DNA of 64,000 bases from Capsicum annuum (GCF_002878395.1 NW_025859988.1:248001-312000), one strand, 5' to 3'. Positions 1 through 11,379 are shown, counted from the stretch's first letter. The notes: a model not told the origin generated them from the sequence alone. Numbers and translations are program-made.

Positions 1-430
1 GTAGGAAACAAGCTAACCTCTAAAAGAAGATACACTACCCTTCCACTTTAAGATGGGTTCATTTGGAAACTAAAACTAGACTATTCTGTGTGTGCAGTTG
101 CCTGTGGCATAGCAGGAATAAAACCAATCTATGCTGAGAATGACATCAAAAATCATCATCTCTGATTCGACTAAATCTGCTAAAGTGACTTTCTAAAATA
201 TCATAACCAGATAGTTCTTAGATACTCATTGGGCTATGGTGGTTTTACCCACTGGGTAGAGACTGAAAAGGGCTCTACTAGAATTTCAGGACTGATTTTG
301 AAATCAACTGCTATATAGGGAGTGACAAAAGACAAGAAAGATCTTGGATCTAGCAAGCATAAACATGAATATAAAAGATCTGTAACATATCGGTAACCAC
401 ATCAGGATAGTTTTTCTGATCTTTCTAGGG
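1..430 (-). pseudogene. Element A aspartic protease, partial and frameshifted
   Basis: This is the retropepsin-type protease that would cleave the gag-pol polyprotein. On the minus strand, near 305-370, the remains of the active-site region read LLDPRSFLSFVTPY in one frame. The Asp is kept, but the usual DxG glycine is Arg. A second conserved block resembling FDVILSIDW lies near 120-160. A one-base frameshift separates the active-site block from the upstream gag frame. The gene runs off the window before reverse transcriptase begins. Non-functional. Confidence 0.75.
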
Positions 431-1575
431 CTGGAGAGCATCGAGTCTATTTGGGCATTGCCCAATAGTAGCACTAGAAGTGGCACCCTACTGATTTGGG
501 CTACCGAACTGAGTTGAGGAACTGTTCTGCTGAACCTAAGGACCTGGCTGAGGACAGTCTCCGACTCTGTGGCCTAGCTTGCCACATCAGAAACAAATAC
601 CACTGTCAACTCTACAAATACACTGATGGTGCTTGCCATAAGTTTGGCAAAGAGGATAGGTACGAGCACTGCTAATACTTCCCTGAGACATAGAACCTGG
701 CGCTCTATCTTTATTACCAATCCTAAACTTAGGAGCTGGAGCACTAGCTAAAGAAGGAGTTGGAACTGATGACTTAGGATGAAACTAAGAATGGTTGCCT
801 TCTTCTGATTTGGACTGAGCAAAGTTGAAACTACCTGTCTTGCTCTCTTATTCTGCTTCTCCCTTCTCTTCATCTTTTGCTCCTCTATCTGTTGAGCATA
901 AGTCACAAGCCTAGATAAAGTAATGTCACTATTCAACATCACAGACCTACACTCTTTAACCTCACTATCACTTATGCAAGAAATAAACTTACTCATTTTG
1001 GCCCTGCTATCTGCAACTACATAAGGGGCATATCTGGCTAATTGAGAAAACTTAAGAGAATACTCTTTCACCATTATGTTACCCTGCCTGAGGTTGAGGA
1101 ATTCTAATACCTTATCCTCTTTCAGCTCTAGGGGAAAGATCTTCTTTAAAAATATGGTGACAAATTCCTCCCACTCTACAGGTCCCGCATCAACCGACCT
1201 CTCTGACTTCCGCTGTTTGTACCAAGTGTGAGCAACATCCTGCAACTAATATGTAGCTAGCTCAGCACTTTCAACAGATGACATCCCCATAATATCAGAA
1301 ACCTTCTGAACCTGATCAATGAATTTCTGAGGATCCTCATCTGACTTAGACCCGAGAAAGGATGGAGAACTTATTCGGGTGAAGTCCTGAATCCTGGCTG
1401 CAGTTGAATTAGCCACTGTGTTAGTCAAAACAATAGCTGGTCGTCCATTCTTAGTGGAAACTGAATGAGCAAGAGTAGTGAATGCAGCTCTAAACTCTAC
1501 ATGAGAAACATGTTCGCCTAAAGATTCTTTGGGCTGAGGGGTTGATTGGTTCCTGTTTCTTCTTTTCGGAGGCAT
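431..1575 (-). pseudogene. Element A gag (capsid/nucleocapsid), broken
   Basis: This is the structural polyprotein of the retrotransposon. It starts at 1575 with MPPKRRNRNQ, the same kind of start as in elements E and G. The reading frame is open to 1243, where one TAG interrupts it, and continues in the same frame through the capsid-like block (KEYSLKFSQLARYAP) to about 880. A one-base frameshift follows the basic stretch KNKRARQ. The CCHC zinc knuckle near 552-595 keeps Cys, Cys, His, Cys (CGKLGHRVGDC) but has a stop codon between the first two cysteines. It is one of the best preserved gag copies in the window, but still dead. Confidence 0.85.
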
Positions 1576-1798
1576 GTTCTATAGAAGAAAAGGAGAAATA
1601 GATTAGACTGAGAGATTGACATAAGATTATGCTCATTGGTACGACATTAATACTAAAAGAGGGAAAACTGTTTCTAAAATACCTCAAAGCCTCCGGTAGA
1701 TAAATATGGCGCGTAGCACACCCATGCACAAGACTTTACTAGATGCGGCTTTCATACTTCCTAGGACACTGTTGAATCTTAGGCTCTAATACCAAGTT
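1576..1798 (-). other. Element A leader and primer-binding site (tRNA-iMet)
   Basis: This is untranslated leader between LTR and gag. Minus-strand 1795-1781 reads TTGGTATTAGAGCCT, one mismatch from TTGGTATCAGAGCC, the complement of the plant initiator tRNA-Met 3' end. It lies 3 bases inside the LTR end. Confidence 0.85.
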
Positions 1799-4328
1799 TG
1801 TTATGCCCCGAATCTTATACCCGGAATGCTACAAGGTGCTCATGACCCCAAAGGACCACAAGCTAACCCATGACTGATATCTGTGCCCGTATACTACATG
1901 AAGTACTGTATAATATGGGAACAGGAACTGAAAGGCCATTAGGTTCAAACTATAACATAATATCCGATAAAATATAGCATCCGAGATGGGGTAAAAATGC
2001 CCAAAAACAAACTGTCTAAATATACTGTAGTGTGAAAAGCCTCTAAAACATAACTGTTTGAATAAGGAGATGATAGGTCATGTCCCCAACTAACTCTAGC
2101 TAATAAACTAATTAATGAGATAATAAAGAAATGATCATGTCCTCGAAGGATTAGGACTCACTGCTAAATGACTGCTGATATCTAGAATCTACTAATGCTC
2201 TGGAGCTCGTTCTTTGAACCTATAGTAGAAAATACCATAGCACAAATATGTCAGTACTTTGAATGTACTGGTATGCATGCGAGGTAGGCTAAATGCATGG
2301 CATTCATATGCATGAACAATACTGGCTAACTGACTAATATGAACATAAGAATATATGCATGAACACATAGTTACTATATAGTAACTATATCTGAGATCGT
2401 GCTAACATGAGTTAACTGATAACTACTTGACTGATAACTGAGTTATGATGAGTGATATAACTGATAACATGAGTGACTATATCTGATAGTCCTGAATCTG
2501 ATAGAACTAGTTGAGTTTCGTACTATTTTGAGTTGACTGTATCTGACAGTCCTGAATTATATAGCTGAAACTGTGGGAAGTAGTCATCTAACTGACATAC
2601 CCCTAATACACCATTATGGCTGAGAAGGGATCCAATCTGTAACCCCAATTGGAAGGGTGTCAATACCGCGCCACTAGTAAGGATAATTTGTAAGTAACCT
2701 TCATATAATAGGTAACTTTAGTGATAACAGTGGGAACCCTCATATAACAGGTTAAGCCATCTCATCTACCCTTATGTAACAGGCTATGATGTGTCTACCT
2801 ACGCTGTCGACGTAGTTTTGCAACACAAGGATTGTTTCTAAGAATCACACCCTCATATAATAGGTGGGTTCCCATCCTTGGGTTCACACGATGGTAAATC
2901 CTACTCCCATCTGAATAAACACTAAACATGATTAATTGAACTGGACTAGACTGAATTCATGGAGTTCCGTTAACTGACGGAATACTATTGAGATTACTGA
3001 ATTACTAAGCTTTCCTGAGTCACATGATTGATTGGGTTCTATGTTCTATGGCTTGACTAGGATATCGTGAAAACATGACACTAAATCTAGGCACACAACT
3101 ATATTTTTTGGGTACAAGTACCCTCAGGACTCGATGGAAGTAAACTAATAAGGAATGAAATTATTGAATACATGACCAACATCAACAATCCATAATACAA
3201 TAGTTGGAGATATTTCATGGGCATTTGATTATCATTGCTTTGTACGTGAATAAGATAACATGTATACATAGCATAATTTAACAAGGCTAACTCATGAGAA
3301 ATCCCACAAGCAATTTCAATACATAAGAATAACATGAAAGTCATTTTGAGCATAAGGTTAAAGCATACATTGTCATTTGGGTCACAATTTAGCTATAGTG
3401 CATAATTTCTATCCCTTTAGGCTTTTTATCAAACACCTTACATGCACAAATAAAGTCATAGGTGAAATCATCAATTTTCACAAATAATAAACAACCAAAT
3501 TCATGGATTTCAATTTATATGCTCACATAGCTTTCATAATTTCACATAAGGATCCCAACATAGGAATCAAACAACAACCATCACATAACTTGAGCAACCC
3601 ACAACATAATAATCATGATTCATCTTTTAAAATAAGGTTTTTGAACTTTATGGATGAAAGGAATCCATAAATAAACACAACACATACCTTAGTTCTTCAT
3701 TAAGCGAAGATTGATGGAGAGATTTTCTTGAAATTGAATCCCCAATTGAAACCCTAGTTTGTTCTTGAGAGAAAATTGAGAGAAACTAGTATATTTTGGG
3801 TGAAGAATGGCTAAATCATGTGTTACTAGGTTTAAATATGGGTGGGAAATTAACCCTTTTAACCCTGGACGCATCTTTTAAATTTGTCAAAATTTCCCGA
3901 GCTGGACCCCTGGCGTGACGCGGAGCAATCCATCGTGTCACTGGAATTTTACAACTAGGAAATTGGAACATGGCGCGACGCAGAGCCATCGCATTGCCAC
4001 TTTATTTGCGACCTGGATGTTTGGCGCGATACGACACTATCGCAGACTCCTACTGGAATTTGACCTATTCCATTTTCTCTTGTGGCGCGACGAGCCACTC
4101 ACTAAGATGACGCTGTTTTACGACGAGAACTTGAAATAGTCATAACTTCTTACCCTATTATCTAATTTAGGTGAATCTTATATCGATGGAAAGTTTATTG
4201 TATTTCTCATATGACAAGAAGTGAAAATCTTAAAATTTCCATGTTTACAAAAGTGGATTCATCTTCCAAAGTAAGTTTCTATAATTCTAAGGATGATTTC
4301 AAGCTAGGTAGAAATACGGGGTAATAAG
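1799..4328 (-). repeat. Element A 5' LTR (family T1)
   Basis: This long terminal repeat is about 2.5 kb. On the plus strand it starts TGTTATGCCCC next to the primer site and ends near GGGGTAATA, where the terminal dinucleotide has decayed. It aligns in reverse complement with the E LTRs, for example in the shared AACTAACTC block near 2090 and the TACTGGTATGCATG block near 2265. A purine/pyrimidine-skewed, CpG-rich stretch at 3905-4125 lies in the presumed U3. A TATA-like CATATTTAAA lies at 3840-3831 on the minus strand. Confidence 0.85.
3905..4125 (-). promoter_or_regulatory. CpG dyad cluster in element A LTR (U3)
   Basis: This stretch carries repeated GCGCGACG/ATCGC-like words. The clearest unit is GCGA-N10-TCGC at 4026-4043, with the same 10-base spacer as the dyad array in the 3' LTR of E. 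It lies on the U3 side of the TATA-like site at 3831-3840. What it binds is unknown; the role is inferred from position and repetition. Confidence 0.5.
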
Positions 4329-4604
4329 TACTCCATCAAGATCATCCCCAAATAGGATAGAAAGATTTCTGTGTTCCAAATCGATGAGGCATGATATGAA
4401 AAGAGAACAAATAAGGATTAGAGGAGATTTAAGAAATTAAACTCCAAGATTGAAAATAGAATACAAATAAATTGAAACATTCCTAAATGTCCTATAGCCT
4501 TTCTCTTATGAGTGAGGCATCCTATACACCCCTAAAAGAGACTCTACCAGGAACGACTTGGTGGACTCTCATTAGACCATGAACCTAAAGCTCATATATC
4601 AATT
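4329..4604 (-). other. Leader remnant of a second, tandem copy of element B
   Basis: The sequence aligns along its length with the leader of B at about 16780-17057: shared blocks include GATCGATGAGGCAT, CATTCCTAAATGTCCT and CATGAACCTAAAGCT. It starts beside the LTR at 4605 with a decayed initiator-Met primer site (4590-4602). The LTR at 4605-6167 therefore has B's internal 3' end on one side and a new leader on the other. The copy is cut at 4329 by element A, and its remainder would lie left of the window. Confidence 0.75.
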
Positions 4605-6167
4605 TGATGCGGCCTGACCCGAGGCCATGTCGTAATAGGTATCCCAAGGCCGACTGGGATTAGAGACCACCGCCTTCCTTGAGTTGGCTAAATTTTGAGC
4701 GTATAACAAGATAGAATAACTATCCAATTTACAAACTCTAGGATAGGTCTATTACCGATACCAACCCAATTAAGTCCAACCATCTGAACTAATCCCATAG
4801 CCAAACCTACAAAATGATAACCATATGAGTTCCATAATAATTATATATAATCCCAAAATAAAAGAGGATTAAAGATCCAACAATACAGTCAACCTGTATA
4901 GGCCATAATACTAATACCAATACTAAGGCTAACACCCCTACCGATCCTGCTCATTCCAACCCATAGTAGTTCTACAAAAGCGTCTAACCAAAAGAATACC
5001 AAAATTTGGTTGGGATAATCCCCCAATCATAGCCAAAACCAATATCCATAAATAAACTAAAGTATGAAATAACATCCATAAAATAAAGCCATCCAAAAAT
5101 ATGGAAGTTCACCAATTCAATCCAATAGCTGATCCCGAATATCCAATAGCTAAGAAAGAAGAGTAGAATGGTCAGTTCTTGCATCACATGGGGATATAGT
5201 CACCCGAAGCTGGGTTGGTGGGTGAAAGCTATAATTAATTAAGGATAAGGATAAAATAATTCCACCAAGTAAAACCAAGTAAACCAACCATATGCATACA
5301 AACCATAAATATATATAACCTTGACGGGAAAGGAAATTGGGTTTAACATGTATTTAAAACCATTTACCTGGGTATGTGTAGCTTAACTATCCTTAACCAC
5401 CCATAAGCTATATGGGTCTAGTGTAACCCCCTGAATGGGACTCGATACATGTAGCCATACGAACTGGAGATAACATTAGAGTAAGGGATTCACAAGTATC
5501 CTCACTTAAACTCCCAAAAATCCTGTAAAGTTTTTAATAATAGAACTATAGGGAAAATAACCTCCCAAGAACAATAAAAGTCATGGGGCCTTAATAGGAT
5601 TATTGGGAAAATGTCCAGATTACCCTCACTTAAGCACCCATAAATATCGTTAGCTGGGTACGACTATCCATACAAGTCGTACACTTTAATATGAGTAGTA
5701 CCCATCACTCGTACCGAAGGCTATATCCCTTAGACCCAACATTGTCCAAGGTACGACTAACCCCAAACCATGTCCTATCCACGTATATGACTAGTACCCA
5801 TGATCCGTACCCCTGGAAGAATTAAATCCTAAGAGAATTGAACACTGACCACCATACAAGTTCATGGTAAGACTCGTACCTTGGATTATGGTTCTTAGTG
5901 AGCCACTCATACTCAGGTCTAACTTAAGATACCAAGCCTAAGATTAAATGAAGTATCCAGAAAACCTGTACCCACCAATCTAACTTATACCACCCAAGTC
6001 GTACCCATTCAAGAAACCAAATCCAATCCAAATATTAACACTGGCCAGCATACGACTAACCCATACCATTCGTATCCCAGTGTACGAGTCATTTCCCTTA
6101 GTTGTATCTTGTTTAAAGACTAGAAATCTAAGAAATTATCCATGGGCCAGAAACCTAGGGTGTTTCA
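4605..6167 (-). repeat. Element B 3' LTR, internally deleted
   Basis: On the plus strand it starts TGATGCGGCC and ends GGTGTTTCA. It aligns with the 5' LTR (17058-19524) at both ends, but lacks about 0.9 kb that the 5' copy has from about 17976 to 18870. The missing part has homology in the F LTR, which indicates a deletion here and not an insertion there. Near the junction (about 5505-5545) sits a short stretch resembling the TTAAACTTCC block found at 18985, as if copied in during repair. Confidence 0.85.
5658..5682 (-). promoter_or_regulatory. GTACGACT-N9-AGTCGTAC dyad, B 3' LTR
   Basis: A perfect 8-base inverted repeat with a 9-base spacer lies in the U3 half. The same unit, with the same spacer, is in the 5' LTR at 19014-19038. 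Further GTACGAC and CGTACC words are scattered through 5640-6110. Confidence 0.5.
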
Positions 6168-6853
6168 GTCTTTCCTACTAGGAATATTCTTCCTTAAATG
6201 ACAAATAAGGTAGGGTAACCAGAAGCATAATTCATTTGTGTTATCAAATAACAATCTAACCTTTAATAAAGTTAGAAAACATAGATGCAAAGATATAAAT
6301 CTTTCGTTAAACAAATCTACAAATAAAGATGTGTTTAAGAACCTATACCTTCCGCATGAATCCCAAGAACGAAAAATAGATGTGGATACTTAGAATTTAT
6401 GTCCTCCTCTATTTCCCATGTAGCCTCTTCCACCTTGTGTTTCTATGATAGAACCTTAAACGAGGCCACATCCTTGGTCTGCAACTAGTGAACGCCAATC
6501 TAGTATCTGAATGGACTCTTCATAAGACAGATAATTCGAGATACTCAAGCAATTACGGAAAGCACGAAAGAAGGATCACCATGATAATTCCTCAACATGG
6601 AGACATAAAATATCTAAGATCTCAAACTAGAAGGAAACTATAAGTCATAAGCAACATAACCAACCCTCCACAAAATCATATAAGGACCAACAAACCAAGA
6701 ACTATGCTTTCCTTTAATACCAAACTGCATTACTCCCATCATGGGAGATATATTTAGGAACACCTTATCCCTAACCTTAAAATACAAGTCTTTATGTCTT
6801 ACATCCGCATATGACTTTTGGCAACTTTGGGCAGCCTTAAGCCTATACCGTAA
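6168..6853 (-). pseudogene. Element B integrase C-terminus, chromodomain-like tail and 3' UTR
   Basis: This is the end of the pol polyprotein, cut off from the rest of the integrase by C. Reading on the minus strand from 6853, QKSYADVRHKDLYF and the GPYMILWRVGYVAY block mark the integrase C-terminal region. Near 6380-6500, KVEEATWEIEEDI followed by KYPHLF is the chromodomain-like tail of chromoviruses, thought to target insertion into heterochromatin. Several stops interrupt it. 6168-6360 is non-coding and holds the expected polypurine tract region; I could not fix the tract exactly. Confidence 0.75.
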
Positions 6854-6858
6854 AATGA
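6854..6858. repeat. Target-site duplication of C, left copy (AATGA)
   Basis: AATGA lies directly before the C LTR. TATGA follows the right LTR at 12715-12719. Four of five bases match. Confidence 0.7.
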
Positions 6859-8345
6859 TGTGCTAGATTTTTGTAGCATATTTAAGACTTTTTAACTTGA
6901 AATAACTATAAGTTCTTACGTAATTATTGGTATATTTGATGTTATTTCTTAATATTTTGTAGGAAAGTCAAGATGCATGGAAATAAATAACAATGGAGCA
7001 AAAAAGTTAAAATCTAAGCAAAAAGAGCAAAAAATATGGATGATGACAACCGTGATAAGTCATCAGCCTTGTGATAGGCTATTTGCAATGGCATCAGCCT
7101 TAACTAGGGAGTTGTAGTCTAAGAAACAGTTTTGATGGCATTGGTGGCATGGCGTCAAATTTGTGATAAGGCGTCAATAAGGGCGTCGGCCTTAAGTAGA
7201 GAATTAGCAAAAAGGGAAAATATATAACGAAGACAATGAAATGCCTTCAAATCCATGATGTGGCGTTAGCAACATCGTCAGCTTTACGCAGAACTTGAAG
7301 ACAACTAGAGCTAATCTGATGCCATTCGTGATAAGGCGTCAGACCCTTGACGTGGCATCAGCTAGGGCATCACTTAATCTAATAATTTTATTTATTTTAT
7401 TATTTTATTTCCATAATTAAGTTTAGGTATAAATAGATGTTTTAAGGATTTTATTTGACATATCTCTCAATTTTGTTTTTGGAACTGGGGAGGAACATAC
7501 ATTGCCTCATCTTTTTCATCAAGTATTTTTTTTGTTTTCTCTTCAACACTTATCAACTATTGTGGATTATTCTCTTGTGATTCAATTGAAGAAACAATTG
7601 TTTTTTAATACATTTGTAAGTTTACCCATACTATCATGAATTCAACTTTTTATTTCGTTCATCGAATCATGAGCGACTAATTCCAATAGCCTAAGTTATG
7701 GGGTCCATGGATTATGGTTTGATATGCTACTAGGTACTTAAAGATTTCAAAGAGTAGTAGGGCATTTTGAAATTCTGTTGTTTTAAATTAAAATCTATCG
7801 GTTGCAAACAATAGGTTATGCCTTAGATTTATTTGCTTGAACAGAGAAATAGACTAGAGGACGTGAATTATCAACAGGGACTCAGAAGCTACCAACCTTC
7901 TGTTTAATGATTAATGCCATAACAAGATTAATCTACCTGAGATAACATCCTATTGGAAATAGATAAGTTATCTAAGTTCGATAGAATTAGATAATAAATT
8001 GTCTGGTAAGGTCGAGAGATAAGTCAGATAGAAAAGTCATTAGGGATATTCTGTTGTTCCTACTTACTTCAAGAGTCTTAAGCAGTACCTAGTATCTATT
8101 AATTCCCAAAACCCACAGTGAACATAACTCTGGTTTTCCATTTATATTGATTACAAACATTAATACTAAAACCCCATTTTATATTTTTTATAATTTATTT
8201 GAATTTAACTTGTAGCTATAATTTCAAACTAGTTTGATCGCAACTCACATTGTTCCCTATGGATTCGACCCCAACTCTAAAGTTGGGTAATTATATTAAC
8301 GAAGACCGCCTTGCACCAAATTAAAGTGTAAGTTGAACATTATAA
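6859..8345 (+). repeat. Element C 5' LTR
   Basis: It starts TGTGCTAG and ends at TTATAA, which is TTATCA in the 3' copy. It is clearly similar to 11199-12714 over its whole length. Where the 3' copy has CpG in the GCGTCAG words, this copy often has TpG or CpA (for example GCATCAG), as expected from deamination of methylated cytosine. Confidence 0.92.
7428..7436 (+). promoter_or_regulatory. TATA box of C 5' LTR
   Basis: TATAAATAG follows the GCGTCAG-rich stretch at 7040-7370. The 3' LTR has the identical box at 11767-11775, at the equivalent place. Confidence 0.75.
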
Positions 8346-8349
8346 AAAA

Positions 8350-8368
8350 TGGCGCTGTTGTCAGGGAA
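8350..8368 (+). other. Element C primer-binding site (tRNA-Asp)
   Basis: TGGCGCTGTTGTCAGGGA matches TGGCGCCGTTGCCGGGG, the complement of the plant tRNA-Asp(GTC) 3' end, except for three C/G-to-T/A changes. It lies 4 bases after the LTR. Confidence 0.85.
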
Positions 8369-8498
8369 CAATTTGGCGTATTGAGTTGGTTTTGAATTTT
8401 AACTTACTTACTTGAATTCAAACTTGTAAATATTTATTTGTGATTTCCTTTGTTTCGTGTGTTAGGTAGATTCTCTTTATTTTTGCTTATTTCGTACT

Positions 8499-9357
8499 AT
8501 GTCATCATGTAATGAATGTGAGTTTGATGGTTGAAAATCTTATCTGTATAATCCATGTCTATATTATGATGGACCCCACTTTTGGCATGACTATAGATAT
8601 GCTCCCTGGAGAGTGGTGTGTGCATCATCTCCATCCTACCGGGCATATAATTATTCTTTATGTAGTGGTGAAGATGGACGTTGGAGTGATTTCTCAAATT
8701 CCCCCTTCCTCAATTTTGCTAACCCAAATTCTAGTTCTTCTTATGCTTCAACTAATATTAGATTGTGTGGACACAACAAATGATGTCATACATGATATAC
8801 ATCAAGACATAAGGGCATTTAATAAGGAAAAAAGAATGATAGATGAGATGGATATCGAGGTGAATCATTTAAAGCACTCTTCTACATTATACTTAGATAT
8901 TATCTTGTTTGTAGAATCATTTAAAATAATAGAAGAGTGTGAAGATGAGGATCAAGAATTCAATATTGATGATTAGCTTGATGTTGAGCAACCCACGATG
9001 ATTTCCCAACTAACCAAACCATTTATGAATGAAGACACCAAAGATGAGGAAATGGTGCTAGAATCGAAAGAAGAAACCAATAAAATCTTTTCTGAAGAGT
9101 CTAGCCCAATTCGGGGTGAGGATTACCAGAAGGATACAACTCTAAATTTAAGAAGAACACCTCATTCAAACCATTTTTTAACAGTATTCTTGGTGAATGT
9201 GATGAAAGTCGAATCAGCCAAGCAAATGATGAATTTAGAAAATGAGGAGGAAGATACTTACATTTTGGAGTTTGTCCTTCCAAAAGGGTATACTACAACC
9301 CCAATCTTAAAGGCCAAGGGGATTAAAGATCCACGTCTATTTAGTGGTTGTTTATGA
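8499..9357 (+). pseudogene. Unknown ORF of element C (about 285 codons, broken)
   Basis: I do not recognise this ORF. From the ATG at 8499 the frame reads MSSCNECEFDG, has a TGA at 8532, and continues to about 8780 with a segment rich in Tyr, Phe, Trp, Cys, Asn and Ser (YNPC, YYDGPHFWHDY, NSSSSYAS). A +1 shift near 8770 leads into a second frame that is acidic and probably helical (EECEDEDQEF), broken by one TAG at 8974 and ending at 9355 in a less charged part (FVLPKGYTTTP). It lies where gag would be in an autonomous element, but shows no zinc knuckle or capsid motif. It could be a divergent RNA-packaging protein or captured sequence; both are inference. Confidence 0.5.
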
Positions 9358-9574
9358 TTCTTACTATTGCCAAATGAGCCTACTCGAAAATTTTCATGCA
9401 AAATTGGACAAACAATTCAAATCTTCGAAGTGGGGTAATAGAACATTCCTCATCATGCGCTCATATTTTCCCAACACACCCCGAAGACATATTGATCAAA
9501 CGTTAGGATGACATTTCAAATCCTCTAAGTGGAGACATAAATAATTATCAACAAGGCATCCTGACGAAGTCTGA

Positions 9575-9671
9575 GTAGTCAAGATAACTGAGACGCTCCG
9601 CGATGATAAACTAGGCACTTCTTGGGATGCAACCCAAGGTATTTTTTTATTTGTCTTAGTATTATGTGATT
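9575..9671 (+). pseudogene. Relic of Athila-type pol C-terminus in element C
   Basis: The frame at 9575 reads VVKITETLRDDKLGTSWDATQ and ends at a TGA at 9669. In H, the matching place just after the integrase (about 45814-45880) reads VIEITELFRDNKSGPTWDETH. The tail thus remains although reverse transcriptase and the integrase core are gone. It suggests that C descends from an Athila-type element by internal deletion. Confidence 0.65.
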
Positions 9672-11198
9672 GACATCAGATCGTCGCACCTATGGTGCCA
9701 GAGGTATGTTTCTAAATCTCTTGTTTTGGTTTGATGCATTGGAAACACTGCATGATATTAAGTTGAGGGTAGGGATACTTGTGGGTGTGATGTCCTCCTG
9801 GGTTTTTGTTGCCGTGCCTCTTTTCCCCGGAGTCTTGTTCCTAGTAGAGCTGGCATATTTAGGAATATTGTATTTGTTTTATGATGTTTTGTGGTTAACT
9901 GGAGAAAAATAAGTATTTAGAGTAGTTGACATATTTTTGTTGATTTTTAAAACTGATAAACACCTCTCCGTTGGTCTGTTTTATAACTTTGTGATATGTA
10001 TTTATATGTGGCTACTGTGAATCATTTTATGACATTAGTATTAGGGACATGATAATCACTGCTAATAATTGCATGAACCGAATGGGTAGTAGCTTGTGAT
10101 TTACCACTGTGCCATGTGTGTGTGAGCTCTTACTCAATTCCCTATGTGTTATGAATCTAGAACTTGCCCGGTTAGTCTTACCTTTGTTGAAAGATAGGGG
10201 ATAGGAAAGCATCATAGGCCGTTTTGATTTTTAAGACACTTTTTTTTCCTAAATGACCTTCCCTGTATGCATGATATCTCTTGATCCCTATTTTGAGCCT
10301 AAATTGACCATTTCTTTCTATGACACCTATCACCTTCCCGTTTAGATTATATTGAACCTATTTTGGCCCTGGTCCTCCTTGGACACTGTGCATCTTGACT
10401 TAGGTAAACAACCTAATTTTATGGTGGCTATCATAGGGGTGCGTGATGTAAACTAGGTATGAAGAAAGGTAGAATAAAAGGAAAAGTATAAGTGAAAAAG
10501 AATAAAAAGCTGGGTGGGGTGGAAGAAGAATAAGAAAAGAAAAATAATGAAAAATAAAAGACACATCCATCCTGAATAATGTGTGATCAAGAAAAGGAGA
10601 AAAAGAAGAAAAAGGTTAATAAGTGAACCCCAAAAGTTAAGGTAGTGCCAAGGAGGCTTAGTCACTCTAAATGCCATTGAATATCAAACTAGCCCTTAGC
10701 CTATATTACAAGCCAAAGAAAAGACCTATAGTGATCCTAACTTATCTGTCTGGGCACCTTGGTAATGAAAATAAGGGCAAGCATATGGTATTTGACATGC
10801 ATTGATTGGAATTTCTTTCTGAGAGTTAGTGTCTCTTGACCGTCCCCGAATTGACATGCTTGAGTTCATATATGAGTGAGGAGGGACTACTTTGTTGTAA
10901 GGGCACATCAATTGCATTGCTAGCTGTTTACTTATTTGGGTAGTGTAACTTGTACATATGCATGGTTATTGTTTCTTAATTAATGCCATATCTTGATTCC
11001 TTTGGGTCACATTGTTAATCTCCATTGATATGCACAATTGGATTTATAAGTAATTGAACGTGGAGAGTGGCAGGAGTTTTGAGCTAAACTTGATAATCAA
11101 CTGTGATCGGTATCTTATGTGTCTCTTGGTTAAGCATCGTAGTATGGTGTTATGTAGTTGCTTGAGGACAAGCAATTGTTTTAAGTTGAGGTTGTTGA
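9672..11198 (+). other. Element C 3' non-coding region with polypurine tract
   Basis: No coding domain is recognisable over 1.5 kb. There is an A/G-rich stretch at 10450-10630 and a purine-rich ATTAAGTTGAGGGTAGGG at 9757-9774. That resembles the tract before the 3' LTR (TTAAGTTGAGG, 11181-11191), where plus-strand priming is expected. Confidence 0.6.
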
Positions 11199-11379
11199 TG
11201 TGCTAGATTTTTGTAGCATATTTAAGGCTTTTTAACTTGAAATAACTGTAAGTTCTTAAGTAATTATTGGTGCTTTTGTTGTTATTTCTTAAGATTTTGC
11301 AGGAAAGTCAAGATGCATAGAAATAAATAACAATGGAGCAAAAGAGCTGAAATCTGAGCAAAAAGAGCTTAAAACATAG

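Larger units (their letters stand above)
1..4328 (-). mobile_element. Element A: Tekay/Del-like chromovirus, 5' part (family T1)
   Basis: This is the 5' part of a Ty3/gypsy LTR retrotransposon read on the minus strand: LTR, initiator-Met primer site, leader, gag and the start of protease, cut by the window edge before reverse transcriptase. Its LTR is homologous to solo LTR D and to both LTRs of element E, which defines family T1. It lies inside leader sequence of a second copy of element B, so it inserted after that copy formed. The other LTR and target duplication lie outside the window. Confidence 0.88.

Noticed and set aside
3915..4139. 74-codon plus-strand frame
   Set aside because: It lies wholly inside the U3 dyad zone of the A LTR, antisense to the element, with no recognisable domain.
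8512..8976. 154-codon open frame at the start of the C interior
   Set aside because: Up to about 8770 the overlapping frame from 8499 has the more protein-like composition. Only the later part of this frame looks coding, so I describe one frameshifted ORF at 8499-9357.
10453..10677. 74-codon minus-strand frame, Phe/Leu-rich
   Set aside because: It is the reverse of an A/G-rich non-coding stretch; the composition explains the open frame.
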